Shown: positions 1-6,266 of the stretch, piece after piece
Layout of the letters: each line of letters starts with the position of its first letter
How positions within the stretch are numbered: position 1 is the first letter of the stretch
Notes under the pieces: model-generated
The model's database searches: none
What the model saw: only the letters and a program-made list of their open reading frames with translations
What the model was told of the DNA's origin: nothing
Translations under genes and position numbers: made by a program
Assembly (NCBI GenBank): GCA_021784205.1
Contig: JAJXTB010000122.1
Span: 1-7,024 of the forward strand
DNA length: 7,024 bases
Direction of reading: 5' to 3'
Source of the DNA: Actinomycetes bacterium
Lineage (GTDB): Bacteria; Actinomycetota; Acidimicrobiia; Acidimicrobiales; RAAP-2

Positions 1-15
1 TACGGCGCCGACCCG

Positions 16-1533
16 TCAGACCACCACGGCGTCGACGCTCGGCGACTGGGGTGCGAGTCGACCCTTGGGCAGCACGGTGATCGCGACGAGGCCGCCGACG
101 AGGAAGATCGCCATCGCCCACCAGAACGACGTGGTGTAGCCGTGGACCAGGGCTCGCGCCGCGAAGGCGGGCGTCGCCGCCGCGTGGCTCGCGATCATCG
201 ACGCGGTCGTAGAGACCGCGACGGTATTGAGCAGCGCCGTGCCGATCGAGCCACCAATCTGCTGGGCGACATTCACCGTGGCCGAGGCGACTCCGGCGTC
301 GTTGGGGTTCACGCGGTAGGTCGCCACGTTCATCGCGGGCGCGAAAATGAGGCCCATTCCGAGCGCCGTGACGACCAGGCCCGGCAGCACGTGCGAGACG
401 TAGTGGCCCTGGGTCGACAGGTAGGTGAAGTAGAACATCCCGAGCGCCGAGATCACCATCCCCAAGCTCATGAGCGGGCGCGGGCCGACCTTGGGCAGCA
501 GGCGCGTCGAGGTCACGATCGCCACGACCGCGATCACCGCGGGCATGGGCAAGAATGCGACGCCCGCGGCCACCGGCGAGAAGCCGAGCGTGTCCTGCAG
601 GTAGTAGGTGAGAAAGAGGAACACGGCGAACATGCCGATCGCCGAGAGGAAGATCGACAGGAACGCGCCGCCGCGGGTCCGGTCGGTCACGACGCTGAGC
701 GGCAGCATGGGGTGCGCCATGCGGCGCTGGCGCCAGACGAACACGCCGACGAGTGCCACACCAAGAAGCAGCGGCACCAGCGTCGAGGCGTTGGTGAAGG
801 CGGCCGCCAGAGTCGGCACCGAGGTGTGGTTGGTGAAGGCGTTGACGGCTCGGTTCGCGGCGTCCGAGAGTCCGTAGACGACGCCGAAGAGGCCGGCCGA
901 GACGAGCAACGTGCTCGGCAGATCGAGCGAGCCGTGATGTTCAGAGCGCGAGTGCACGAGCAAGATGAGCGTGCCCGCCAGGGTCACCGCCGCGAAGATC
1001 AGGTTGACGAAGAGGGTCCAGCGCCACGACGCGTACTGGGTGAGGAACCCGCCCAGCAGCAGTCCGAGCGCCGCGCCCGAGCTGGCGATGGCGCCGTAGA
1101 CCGAGAAGGCGGTGGCCCGTTCCTTGGCGTCGGTGAAGATCGTCGAGAGCATCGCCAGTGCGGCGGGCGCGAGGACCGCACCGAAGGCGCCCTGAATGGC
1201 GCGGGCGATGATGAGCATCGTGAAGCTCGTCGAGGCGCCGCCGATTGCCGAGGCGACCGCGAACCCCGTGAGTCCCACGATCAGGGTCGCCTTTCGCCCC
1301 AGGACGTCGCTCAGGCGTCCGCCGAGGAAGAGCAGCGACCCGAAGGCGAGCGAGTAGGCGGTGATGATCCACTGGCGATCCGCGTTGGAGAAGTTGAGGG
1401 CGTGCTGGATCGTGGGCATGGCGATGTTGACGACCGTCGCGTCGAGCACCACCATGAGCTGGGCGAGACCGAGGAAGGCCAGGATCGCCCAGCGGCGCGC
1501 GTGATGGTGCTCGTGGGCCTGGTGCGGAGTCAC
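16..1533 (-). CDS. DHA2-family (EmrB/QacA-like) MFS drug:proton antiporter, 14 TM
   Basis: The 505-residue product fits the 14-helix DHA2 branch of the major facilitator superfamily, inner-membrane pumps that exchange protons for drugs or other small toxic molecules. Visible family marks are the helix-1 motif LDATVVNIAMP (residues 30-40), motif A GGRLSDVLGRK (71-81) in the loop between helices 2 and 3, a motif C-like stretch with SSGAALGLLLGGFL (151-164) followed by WRWTLFVN (170-177), YYLQDTLGFSP (310-320) and NDAGVASATVNVAQQIGGS (411-429). The GTG start at 1533 is chosen because it follows GGAAAGGA at 5 nt and places the N-terminus just before helix 1. The open frame continues upstream to 1887, but that part is antisense to the TetR gene and has no family similarity. 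The short N-terminal tail is rich in histidine (HQAHEHHH, residues 4-11). It is divergent from a broken TetR gene, the usual arrangement for a regulated exporter. The substrate cannot be told from sequence. Confidence 0.93.
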   Translation of the reverse strand: MTPHQAHEHHHARRWAILAFLGLAQLMVVLDATVVNIAMPTIQHALNFSNADRQWIITAYSLAFGSLLFLGGRLSDVLGRKATLIVGLTGFAVASAIGGASTSFTMLIIARAIQGAFGAVLAPAALAMLSTIFTDAKERATAFSVYGAIASSGAALGLLLGGFLTQYASWRWTLFVNLIFAAVTLAGTLILLVHSRSEHHGSLDLPSTLLVSAGLFGVVYGLSDAANRAVNAFTNHTSVPTLAAAFTNASTLVPLLLGVALVGVFVWRQRRMAHPMLPLSVVTDRTRGGAFLSIFLSAIGMFAVFLFLTYYLQDTLGFSPVAAGVAFLPMPAVIAVVAIVTSTRLLPKVGPRPLMSLGMVISALGMFYFTYLSTQGHYVSHVLPGLVVTALGMGLIFAPAMNVATYRVNPNDAGVASATVNVAQQIGGSIGTALLNTVAVSTTASMIASHAAATPAFAARALVHGYTTSFWWAMAIFLVGGLVAITVLPKGRLAPQSPSVDAVVV

Positions 1534-1538
1534 GGGAG

Positions 1539-1546
1539 TCCTTTCC
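1539..1546 (-). promoter_or_regulatory. Ribosome binding site of the MFS gene
   Basis: Reading the minus strand, GGAAAGGA lies 5 nt before the GTG at 1533. It is the only strong Shine-Dalgarno sequence seen at a gene start in this window, and it decides the start codon against the longer open frame. Confidence 0.75.
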
Positions 1547-1557
1547 GTCGGTGACGG

Positions 1558-1569
1558 CCACTGTAGTGG
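1558..1569. promoter_or_regulatory. Small dyad over a possible -10 element of the MFS gene
   Basis: CCACT-GT-AGTGG is a perfect 5-2-5 palindrome. On the minus strand it contains TACAGT (plus coordinates 1560-1565), a plausible -10 hexamer whose transcript would start roughly 20 nt before the MFS start and include its ribosome binding site. No good -35 lies at 16-18 bp, so the promoter call is weak. The dyad could be a second regulator site or chance. Confidence 0.3.
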
Positions 1570-1594
1570 GAAGTGGAAGTAAACATTCCGCTTC
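1570..1594. promoter_or_regulatory. Candidate TetR operator between the MFS and TetR genes
   Basis: GAAGTGGAA (1570-1578) and TTCCGCTTC (1586-1594) form an inverted repeat with 9-bp arms, 8 of 9 matching, around the 7-bp centre GTAAACA. It is 36 bp upstream of the MFS start and 8 bp before the likely TetR start at 1603, so one bound dimer could control both divergent genes, as TetR regulators often do. The dyad is seen in the sequence; its use as operator is inferred from position and shape. Confidence 0.55.
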
Positions 1595-1602
1595 TCGCTC
1601 GC

Positions 1603-2220
1603 GTGCCCGTCGTAACGCGTTCGACGTCGAGGCCGCTGCGTCGTGACGCCCCAGTCAACCTCGAGCGGATCCACGGGGTCAACTGGCGCGTGCTGGCCCG
1701 CCAGTGGGCAGATTTCGCCATGGAGGTCGTGGCCCCCGAGCCCGGCTGCGGTGTCGGCACGATCTAGCACCGCGTTTGAGGCGACGAGGCGCTCCCGCAT
1801 CACCGGTTCGACGACCCGCGCGCCACGATGGCCGACGTCGTCACGATCGCGGCGCGTCACGAGGACCCCGTGGCGGGGCTCGAGCACGAGCTCGGGGCGA
1901 TGGGTCAGTCAATGGCGGACGACCACGGCCGGGGCGACCTGATCAGCGGCGTGCCGGAACGGTGCGCCGACATGCTCGCGGCGCGCCGGGCGCTTCGCCC
2001 CGCCATCGCGGCGCTGCTCGCGCGGGCCAAGGCCGCCGGCGCGGTCCGCGCCGATCTCGAGGAATCGGATCTCGCCGTGGTCGTGGCGATGCTCGCCGAC
2101 GTGATCGAGATCACCGAGTCCACCGACGCCGCGTTGTGGCGGCGCTACCTGCGCCTGCTGCTCGACGGGCTCGACCCGGTGCGCGCACCTGCTGCGCGTC
2201 GCGGCACGAAGCGAGCGTGA
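1603..2220 (+). pseudogene. TetR-family transcriptional regulator, broken by two in-frame stop codons
   Basis: TetR regulators are dimeric repressors with an N-terminal helix-turn-helix and a C-terminal ligand-binding domain. From the GTG at 1603 this frame gives RPLRRDAPVNLERI, then ADFAMEVV and PGCGVGTI, which follow the TetR DNA-binding domain without gaps. At the position of the near-invariant Tyr after GVGTI stands TAG (1765-1767), and four codons on TGA (1777-1779) replaces the residue after the usual Phe, here Val. The frame then continues with DEAL, matching the conserved KEAL, and stays open to the TGA at 2218. The C-terminal half is well preserved: LRPAIAALLARAKAAGAVRADLEESDL and LWRRYLRLLLDGL patterns are typical of the family (split here as separate motifs: LRPAIAALLARAKAAG, VRADLEESDL, LWRRYLRLLLDGL). 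Other substitutions in the helix-turn-helix (Trp for the usual Gly, Pro for Ala) also suggest decay. A 130-residue fragment could start at ATG 1828, but it has no clear ribosome binding site and no DNA-binding domain. Two sequencing errors are a less likely alternative. Confidence 0.8.
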
Positions 2221-2269
2221 CGTCACCCGGCTGGTCCCGATCCCCAAGGCGCGCCAGGGGTGACGTCAC
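2217..2269. repeat. Paired GTGACGTCAC palindromes forming a 12-bp inverted repeat
   Basis: GTGACGTCACCC (2217-2228) and its exact reverse complement (2258-2269) are separated by 29 bp. Each arm contains the 10-bp perfect palindrome GTGACGTCAC; their centres are 43 bp apart, close to four helical turns. CTGG (2231-2234) and CCAG (2254-2257) can extend the stem past a 2-nt bulge. The left arm includes the TGA stop of the TetR pseudogene. It could act as a terminator for that gene, though no T-run follows, or as a double protein-binding site upstream of the methyltransferase. The structure is certain, the role is not. Confidence 0.65.
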
Positions 2270-2284
2270 AAGCCGCTCGCTCAG

Positions 2285-2323
2285 CAACCGTGGTTGGCCT
2301 TGTCCCACGACGGCGATTCGCCG
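2285..2323. other. Two short palindromes in the methyltransferase upstream region
   Basis: CAACC-GT-GGTTG (2285-2296) and CGGCG-ATT-CGCCG (2311-2323) lie in the 169-bp gene-free stretch 2221-2389. The first has the same 5-GT-5 design as the dyad at 1558-1569. Both are short enough to be chance in GC-rich DNA. Nothing else, including no tRNA or coding frame, is evident here. Confidence 0.2.
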
Positions 2324-2377
2324 ATCGTGCGAGCATCCAACCGGCGCGACGCAGCCGAGCGGCCGGCCGGCCCTCTC

Positions 2378-2390
2378 TAGGATCGACGAG
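2378..2390 (+). promoter_or_regulatory. Probable leaderless promoter (-10 TAGGAT) of the methyltransferase
   Basis: TAGGAT (2378-2383) ends 6 nt before the GTG at 2390, so the predicted transcript begins at the start codon. This fits the leaderless genes common in actinomycetes and explains the absence of a ribosome binding site. No convincing -35 is present at 16-18 bp. Confidence 0.5.
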
Positions 2391-3175
2391 TGGCCAGTGA
2401 CGAGTACCTGCTCGACAACCAGCAGCCCGAGGCCGGGGAGCGATTTGACGCCCTCGCGGCGCTCTTCAACCCGACGACCGCTCGTCACCTCGACGCGATC
2501 GGCCTTGGCGATGGCTGGCGCGTCTGGGAGGTCGGAGCCGGCGGACCGAGCCTGCCCGTCTGGATCGCCTCGCGCACCGGCCAGCCGGTGCTCGCGACCG
2601 ACATCGACACCACCTGGCTGGGCTCGGGGGACTCGCGACTCGACGTCCTGCGCCACGACATCGGTTTCGACCCGGCACCCGACCTCGGGTTCGACCTCGT
2701 GCACGCCCGCCTGGTCCTCGTGCACGTCGCCAATCGCGAGCGGGCCCTCGCGACGATGATCGAAGCGCTGGCCCCGGGCGGCTGGCTGCTCGTGGAAGAG
2801 GCCGACCCCGGCCTGCAGCCGCTCGTCTGCCCCGACGAAGCGGGTGACGCCGAGCGCCTGGCCAACCAGCTGAAGCACGGCTTTCGCACGCTGCTGGCCG
2901 AGCGCGGTGTCGACCTCGCCTTGGGGCGCCGGCTGGCGCGGCTCCTGCGCTCAGCCGGCCTCGTCGAGGTGCAGTCCGACGCCTACTTCCCAATGGGCGG
3001 ACCGGCGTGTAACGAGCTCGAACGCGCGACCATCGAGCAGATCCGCGAACGGCTCATCGGCCACGGCCTCGCGACCACCGAGGAGATCGAGCGGCACCTT
3101 CGCGCGGTCGTGGCCGGTGAGCTCGACCTCGCCACGTCGCCGCTCGTCTCGGCCTGGGGGCGAAAGCCGGGGTGA
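2390..3175 (+). CDS. Class I SAM-dependent methyltransferase
   Basis: The 261-residue protein has the Rossmann-fold order of class I methyltransferases that use S-adenosylmethionine. Motif I is VWEVGAGGPSLP (residues 45-56), the acidic end of strand 2 is VLATDID (67-73), VLRHDI (86-91) supplies the next SAM-contacting Asp, FDLVHARLVLVHV (101-113) is motif IV, and LAPGGWLLVEEAD (127-139) is the strand-5 region with the usual PGG turn. The N-terminal YLLDNQQPEAGERFDAL (6-22) is typical of a family of stand-alone soluble methyltransferases frequent in actinobacteria, usually annotated without a substrate. A C-terminal helical part (about 150-240) probably covers the substrate site. The GTG start is set by the -10 element just upstream and by the start of family similarity. 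It lies 169 bp after the TetR pseudogene and 69 bp before the next gene, which has its own promoter. The methyl acceptor is unknown. Confidence 0.88.
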   Translation: MASDEYLLDNQQPEAGERFDALAALFNPTTARHLDAIGLGDGWRVWEVGAGGPSLPVWIASRTGQPVLATDIDTTWLGSGDSRLDVLRHDIGFDPAPDLGFDLVHARLVLVHVANRERALATMIEALAPGGWLLVEEADPGLQPLVCPDEAGDAERLANQLKHGFRTLLAERGVDLALGRRLARLLRSAGLVEVQSDAYFPMGGPACNELERATIEQIRERLIGHGLATTEEIERHLRAVVAGELDLATSPLVSAWGRKPG

Positions 3176-3192
3176 GGTTACCGGCGGGCGAT

Positions 3193-3206
3193 CGCGCGTG
3201 GGCGCG
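3193..3206 (+). terminator. Possible weak hairpin after the methyltransferase
   Basis: CGCGC-GTGG-GCGCG is a 5-bp all-GC hairpin 17 nt after the methyltransferase stop codon. There is no T-run, so it is at best a T-less actinomycete-type terminator; a short GC palindrome can also arise by chance here. Confidence 0.2.
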
Positions 3207-3209
3207 TCG

Positions 3210-3245
3210 TTGACGCACCCAACCGCACTGGCTACCGTGGGAGCG
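3210..3245 (+). promoter_or_regulatory. Leaderless sigma-70-type promoter of the nucleotidyltransferase
   Basis: TTGACG (3210-3215) and TACCGT (3233-3238) are separated by exactly 17 bp, and the -10 ends 6 nt before the GTG at 3245, placing the predicted transcription start on the first base of the start codon. This is the best promoter in the window and shows that the gene need not depend on transcription from the methyltransferase. Confidence 0.7.
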
Positions 3246-4090
3246 TGAGCGGGCCGACCCTCGTGATTCTGGGTGCAGGGCGAGCCCGCCGCTACGGCGG
3301 CCTGAAGCAGCTCGCCCCGATCGGCCGTCACGGCGAGGGTGTCATCGACATGATCGCCGCCGACGCCATTGCCGGGGGCTTCGACGAGATCGTGGTCGTG
3401 ATCAACCACGACACCGGCCCCACGATCCAGGCCCACGTGGCAAAGTTCTGGCCCGAGGACCACCGGGTCTCCTTCGCCTTCCAGGACAAGCTGCGCGGCA
3501 CCGTCGACGCCGTGCTGACAGCCGAACCCCTGATCGATCCAGCGACGCCCTTCGCCGTCTCGAACGCCGACGACCTCTACGGCCGTGACGCCTTCGCGTC
3601 GCTCTGTGCGCACCTGTCGTCGAGTCCGAACAACTGCCTGGTCGCCTACGAACTCGAGAACTCCCTCGTGGGCGACCTGCCCGTGTCGCGCGGGACCTGC
3701 GAGATCGAGGGCGGCCGACTCGTGAAGATCGTCGAGCGGCGCAACGTCCACTTCACGCCCGAGGGGCTCTGTGCCGACGACGACCTCTCGCCCTACTACC
3801 TCGACCCGTCGATGCGGGTCTCGATGAACCTCTGGGGCTTCCAGCCCGCGGTCTGGCCGCTGATGCACGCCGCGATGGCCGCGTATCGCGACGGCGACCC
3901 CGAGGTGCTGCTACCGACCTTCGTCGCCGACGCGATGGCGAACCACGCGATGGTCGTGGACGCCCTGCTGACGAGCTCGCGCTGCATCGGAGTCACCCAC
4001 GCCGAGGACCTGCCGCTCGCCCAGTTCCTCGTGCGCGAGGAGATCAAGGCCGGCCAGCGCCCCGAGTACGCATTCGCGCCCCGGGCCTAA
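3245..4090 (+). CDS. Sugar-nucleotidyltransferase-like protein (NTP-transferase fold)
   Basis: The 281-residue protein resembles enzymes that transfer a nucleotide from an NTP to a sugar-1-phosphate. The N-terminal LVILGAGRARRYGGLKQL (residues 6-23) is a variant of the nucleotide-binding loop of this fold, with the Arg and Lys that contact the phosphates. GTVDAVLTA (85-93) matches the base-binding region, SNADDLYGRDAF (106-117) carries the acidic pair that binds the metal ion, SMNLWGF (193-199) is a conserved strand, and GVTHAEDLP (249-257) near the C-terminus fits the GVT-x-x-ED pattern of this subgroup. It lacks the left-handed beta-helix domain of GlmU and GlgC, so it is a single-domain enzyme. 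The GTG start is fixed by the promoter. It converges on glgP with 6 bp between the stop codons. The sugar and nucleotide are unknown; use of glucose-1-phosphate from the phosphorylase is possible but unproven. Confidence 0.85.
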   Translation: MSGPTLVILGAGRARRYGGLKQLAPIGRHGEGVIDMIAADAIAGGFDEIVVVINHDTGPTIQAHVAKFWPEDHRVSFAFQDKLRGTVDAVLTAEPLIDPATPFAVSNADDLYGRDAFASLCAHLSSSPNNCLVAYELENSLVGDLPVSRGTCEIEGGRLVKIVERRNVHFTPEGLCADDDLSPYYLDPSMRVSMNLWGFQPAVWPLMHAAMAAYRDGDPEVLLPTFVADAMANHAMVVDALLTSSRCIGVTHAEDLPLAQFLVREEIKAGQRPEYAFAPRA

Positions 4091-4096
4091 CTCGCG

Positions 4097-6238
4097 TCAC
4101 CGCGTCGGGCTGTAGATTCGCTCGCGGTAGTCGGCGAGCATCCGCGCCGTGCTGTAGGTCGGCGCGAGGCTGCGCAGCGACGCGCGGATCATCGCGATCC
4201 ACGCCACGGGGATCCCGTTGGCGTCGCGCGCGAAGAACGTGGGGCGCACCTCGTGCTCGAGCAAGTCGTACAGCGCCGTCGCGTCGCGCTCGTCCTGGGC
4301 CGCCGGGTCCTCGAGCGTCGTGCCGTCGATCGCCCAGCCGTTCTGGCCGTTGTAGCCCTCGCTCCACCAGCCGTCGAGCACGCTCAGGTTGAGACAGCCG
4401 TTCATGGCCGCCTTCATGCCGCTCGTGCCGCTCGCTTCCATCGGGGGCCGGGGCAGGTTGAGCCAGACGTCACAGCCGGCGACGAGGCTCGGCGCCACGG
4501 TCATGTCGTAGTCCTCGAGGAAGACCACGGTGTTGGGCAGGTCGAGGCTGCGATTCAGCGTGAAGACGTTGCGCGCGACGGTCTTCGCGCCGTCGTCGTT
4601 CGGGTGCGCCTTGCCGGCGATGACGAACTGCGCGCCCTGCTCGTGGTCGATGATCGTAGCCAGGCGCTCGGTGTCGTGAAAGAGCAGGTCGAGTCGCTTG
4701 TAGGTCGCGAGGCGCCGGGCGAAGCCGATCGTCAGGTAGGCCGGGTCGAAGGCGCTCTCCGCCGAGGCCGCGAAGTCGACGTCCTCGCCGCGCGCGAGCC
4801 GGTCGACGACGGTGCGGCTGCGCACCATGTCGATCAGGCGCTGGCGCATAGCGGTGCGCGCGGCCCACAGGTCGACGTCAGCGATCTCGTCGACGTGGGC
4901 CCACATCGCGGGATCGTTCGCGTGGCGTTCCCAGTCCGGCCCGAGGAAGCCGTCGAGCAGCCCGCGCATCGTTGGCGACATCCAGGTCGGCAGGTGCACG
5001 CCGTTGGTCACCGAGGTGATGGGCACGTCCGCGGCCGACGTGCCGGGAAAGAGCGGCTGCCACATGTCCCGGGCGACCTCGCCGTGGCGCGCCGAGACGC
5101 CGTTGGTGCTGCGCGAGCTGCGGATCGCGAGGGGTGAGAAGCCGAGCGGCTCGTCGAGTGACGTCGGGTCGATGCGCGACACGGCGCTCACCTGCTCGCG
5201 CGAGAGCCCCATCGAGTCAATCGTGTGCCCGAGCACCGAGAAGAACTCGTCGGGCGTGTAGGTCTCGTTGCCGGCGGGCACCGGCGTGTGGGTCGTGAAG
5301 GCGAAGCGCTCGCGCACCGCGTCCAGGCGCTCGTCGCGGGTGCCGTCCTCGCGCGGCAGGCGCGAGGCGATCTCGAGCGAGGCGAGGGCGGGGTGGCCCT
5401 CGTTGAGGTGCACGAGCCCCGGCGTGATCCCCATCGCGTCGAGCGCGCGCACCCCGCCGATGCCGAGCAGCGCGTACTGCGCGAGGCGCACGTCGTGGCT
5501 TCCCTCGTAGAGCCGGGCGGTCACCCACCGCTCGAGGGGGCTGTTCTCGGGCAGCTCCGCGTCGAGCAGGTAGAGCGGCGTGCGCCCGACGTTCACGCGC
5601 CAGACGTGCGCGACGAGGTCGCCGTCCCAGATCGGCACGCGCACCTTGATCGGCAGGCCGTTGGCGCCGCGCACGCGCGCCGCGGGCAGCTGGCCGGTGT
5701 TGGCCTCGAGCCAGTACTCGTGCTGCCAGCCCGTGAGGTCCATGCGCTGGTGCACGTAGCCCCGGCGGTAGAGCAGGCCCATCCCGACGACGTCGAGGGC
5801 TTGGTCCGAGGTCTCCTTGAGGTAGTCCCCCGCGAGCACCCCGAGCCCGCCCGAGTACACCGGCAGGGACTGGTGCACGCCGAACTCGGCGCAGAAGAAG
5901 GCGACCGGCCCGCCGTCGAGCACCGCGGTCGTGGGCCGGGCGAGCTCGGCCTCCATCGTGCGCGCGACGCCGGCGAGCACCTCGAGGATCTCGGGGCTCG
6001 TCGAGGCGCGCAGCAGATCGCGCTCGGGCAGGTTGGAGAGGAAGCGCACGGGGTTCTCGCCGGCCATCGTGAAGCGGTGGTCGTCGATCAGCCGGAAGAG
6101 GTCCTCGCCACGCGGCGTCCAGGACCAGAGGTAGTTGTACGAGATCCACGCGAGGTCCTCGAGGGGCTCGGGCAGTCGCCGGGCGAGCCGGGCGGTCGCC
6201 CGGCGCACGTCTCGAGAACCGTCAAAGCGCGTAGTCAT
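4097..6238 (-). CDS. glgP: Alpha-glucan (glycogen/maltodextrin) phosphorylase, GT35 short form
   Basis: The 713-residue cytosolic enzyme is a pyridoxal-phosphate-dependent phosphorylase that removes glucose from the end of alpha-1,4-glucan chains as glucose-1-phosphate. It belongs to the short bacterial type with an N-terminal DUF3417-like segment (about 25-75, with NYLWSWTPRGEDLF). Then come FCAEFGVHQSLPVYSGG (115-131) and LGVLAGD (132-138), HLNEGHPAL (277-285), TTHTPVPAGNE (315-325), TNGVH (411-415), FARRLATYKR (506-515) and NLPRPPMEASGTSGMK (594-609). Lys609 in GTSGMK is the expected Schiff-base lysine for the cofactor. All signature blocks are intact, so the enzyme should be active. The ATG at 6238 is chosen because DUF3417 similarity starts soon after and the open frame above it runs antisense-like into the upstream gene. 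That gene, GH57-like, ends 28 bp before, suggesting one operon for glucan breakdown or remodelling. It is shorter than actinobacterial relatives of roughly 850 residues, but nothing needed seems missing. Confidence 0.95.
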   Translation of the reverse strand: MTTRFDGSRDVRRATARLARRLPEPLEDLAWISYNYLWSWTPRGEDLFRLIDDHRFTMAGENPVRFLSNLPERDLLRASTSPEILEVLAGVARTMEAELARPTTAVLDGGPVAFFCAEFGVHQSLPVYSGGLGVLAGDYLKETSDQALDVVGMGLLYRRGYVHQRMDLTGWQHEYWLEANTGQLPAARVRGANGLPIKVRVPIWDGDLVAHVWRVNVGRTPLYLLDAELPENSPLERWVTARLYEGSHDVRLAQYALLGIGGVRALDAMGITPGLVHLNEGHPALASLEIASRLPREDGTRDERLDAVRERFAFTTHTPVPAGNETYTPDEFFSVLGHTIDSMGLSREQVSAVSRIDPTSLDEPLGFSPLAIRSSRSTNGVSARHGEVARDMWQPLFPGTSAADVPITSVTNGVHLPTWMSPTMRGLLDGFLGPDWERHANDPAMWAHVDEIADVDLWAARTAMRQRLIDMVRSRTVVDRLARGEDVDFAASAESAFDPAYLTIGFARRLATYKRLDLLFHDTERLATIIDHEQGAQFVIAGKAHPNDDGAKTVARNVFTLNRSLDLPNTVVFLEDYDMTVAPSLVAGCDVWLNLPRPPMEASGTSGMKAAMNGCLNLSVLDGWWSEGYNGQNGWAIDGTTLEDPAAQDERDATALYDLLEHEVRPTFFARDANGIPVAWIAMIRASLRSLAPTYSTARMLADYRERIYSPTR
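5902..5925 (-). repeat. 24-bp exact direct repeat, copy in glgP
   Basis: This stretch is identical to 6275-6298. On the minus strand it begins CGGTGCTCGA and ends GGGCCGGTCG and encodes VLDGGPV in glgP (residues 106-112), just before the conserved FFCAEFG block. The two copies are 373 bp apart. Confidence 0.85.
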
Positions 6239-6245
6239 CCGGACA

Positions 6246-6251
6246 AACCTA
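6246..6251 (-). promoter_or_regulatory. Possible -10 element before glgP
   Basis: On the minus strand TAGGTT ends 7 nt before the glgP ATG, close to the leaderless spacing seen at 2390 and 3245. No -35 is recognisable, and the AGG inside it could equally serve as a weak ribosome binding site 9 nt before the ATG. An internal promoter within a GH57-glgP operon is therefore only a possibility. Confidence 0.3.
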
Positions 6252-6266
6252 GTGGTTCGGGGCCAT

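Noticed and set aside
142..1554. Long plus-strand open frame of 470 codons opposite the MFS gene
   Set aside because: Its translation is a low-complexity run of Arg, Glu, His and Gly typical of the antisense of a GC-rich membrane-protein gene; no family motif is seen.
1765..1779. Stop-codon readthrough or a changed genetic code in the TetR gene
   Set aside because: TGA ends most of the other genes in the window, so it cannot be a general sense codon here, and two different stops close together plus odd substitutions in the helix-turn-helix fit decay better. TAG is not used as a terminal stop in this window, so recoding of TAG alone cannot be excluded from these data.
1774..1790. Paired frameshifts as the cause of the TetR disruption
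   Set aside because: A one-base insertion plus a one-base deletion could restore a Phe-Glu reading, but the unshifted frame already aligns without gaps to the following DEAL, so two nonsense codons are the simpler account.
1534..1887. N-terminal extension of the MFS protein by 118 residues along the same open frame
   Set aside because: It is antisense to the TetR frame, has no transporter similarity, and a GTG with a strong ribosome binding site lies directly before helix 1.
3245..4090. GlgC (glucose-1-phosphate adenylyltransferase) for the nucleotidyltransferase
   Set aside because: The protein lacks the C-terminal beta-helix domain and the GlgC-specific motifs, and is about 130 residues too short.
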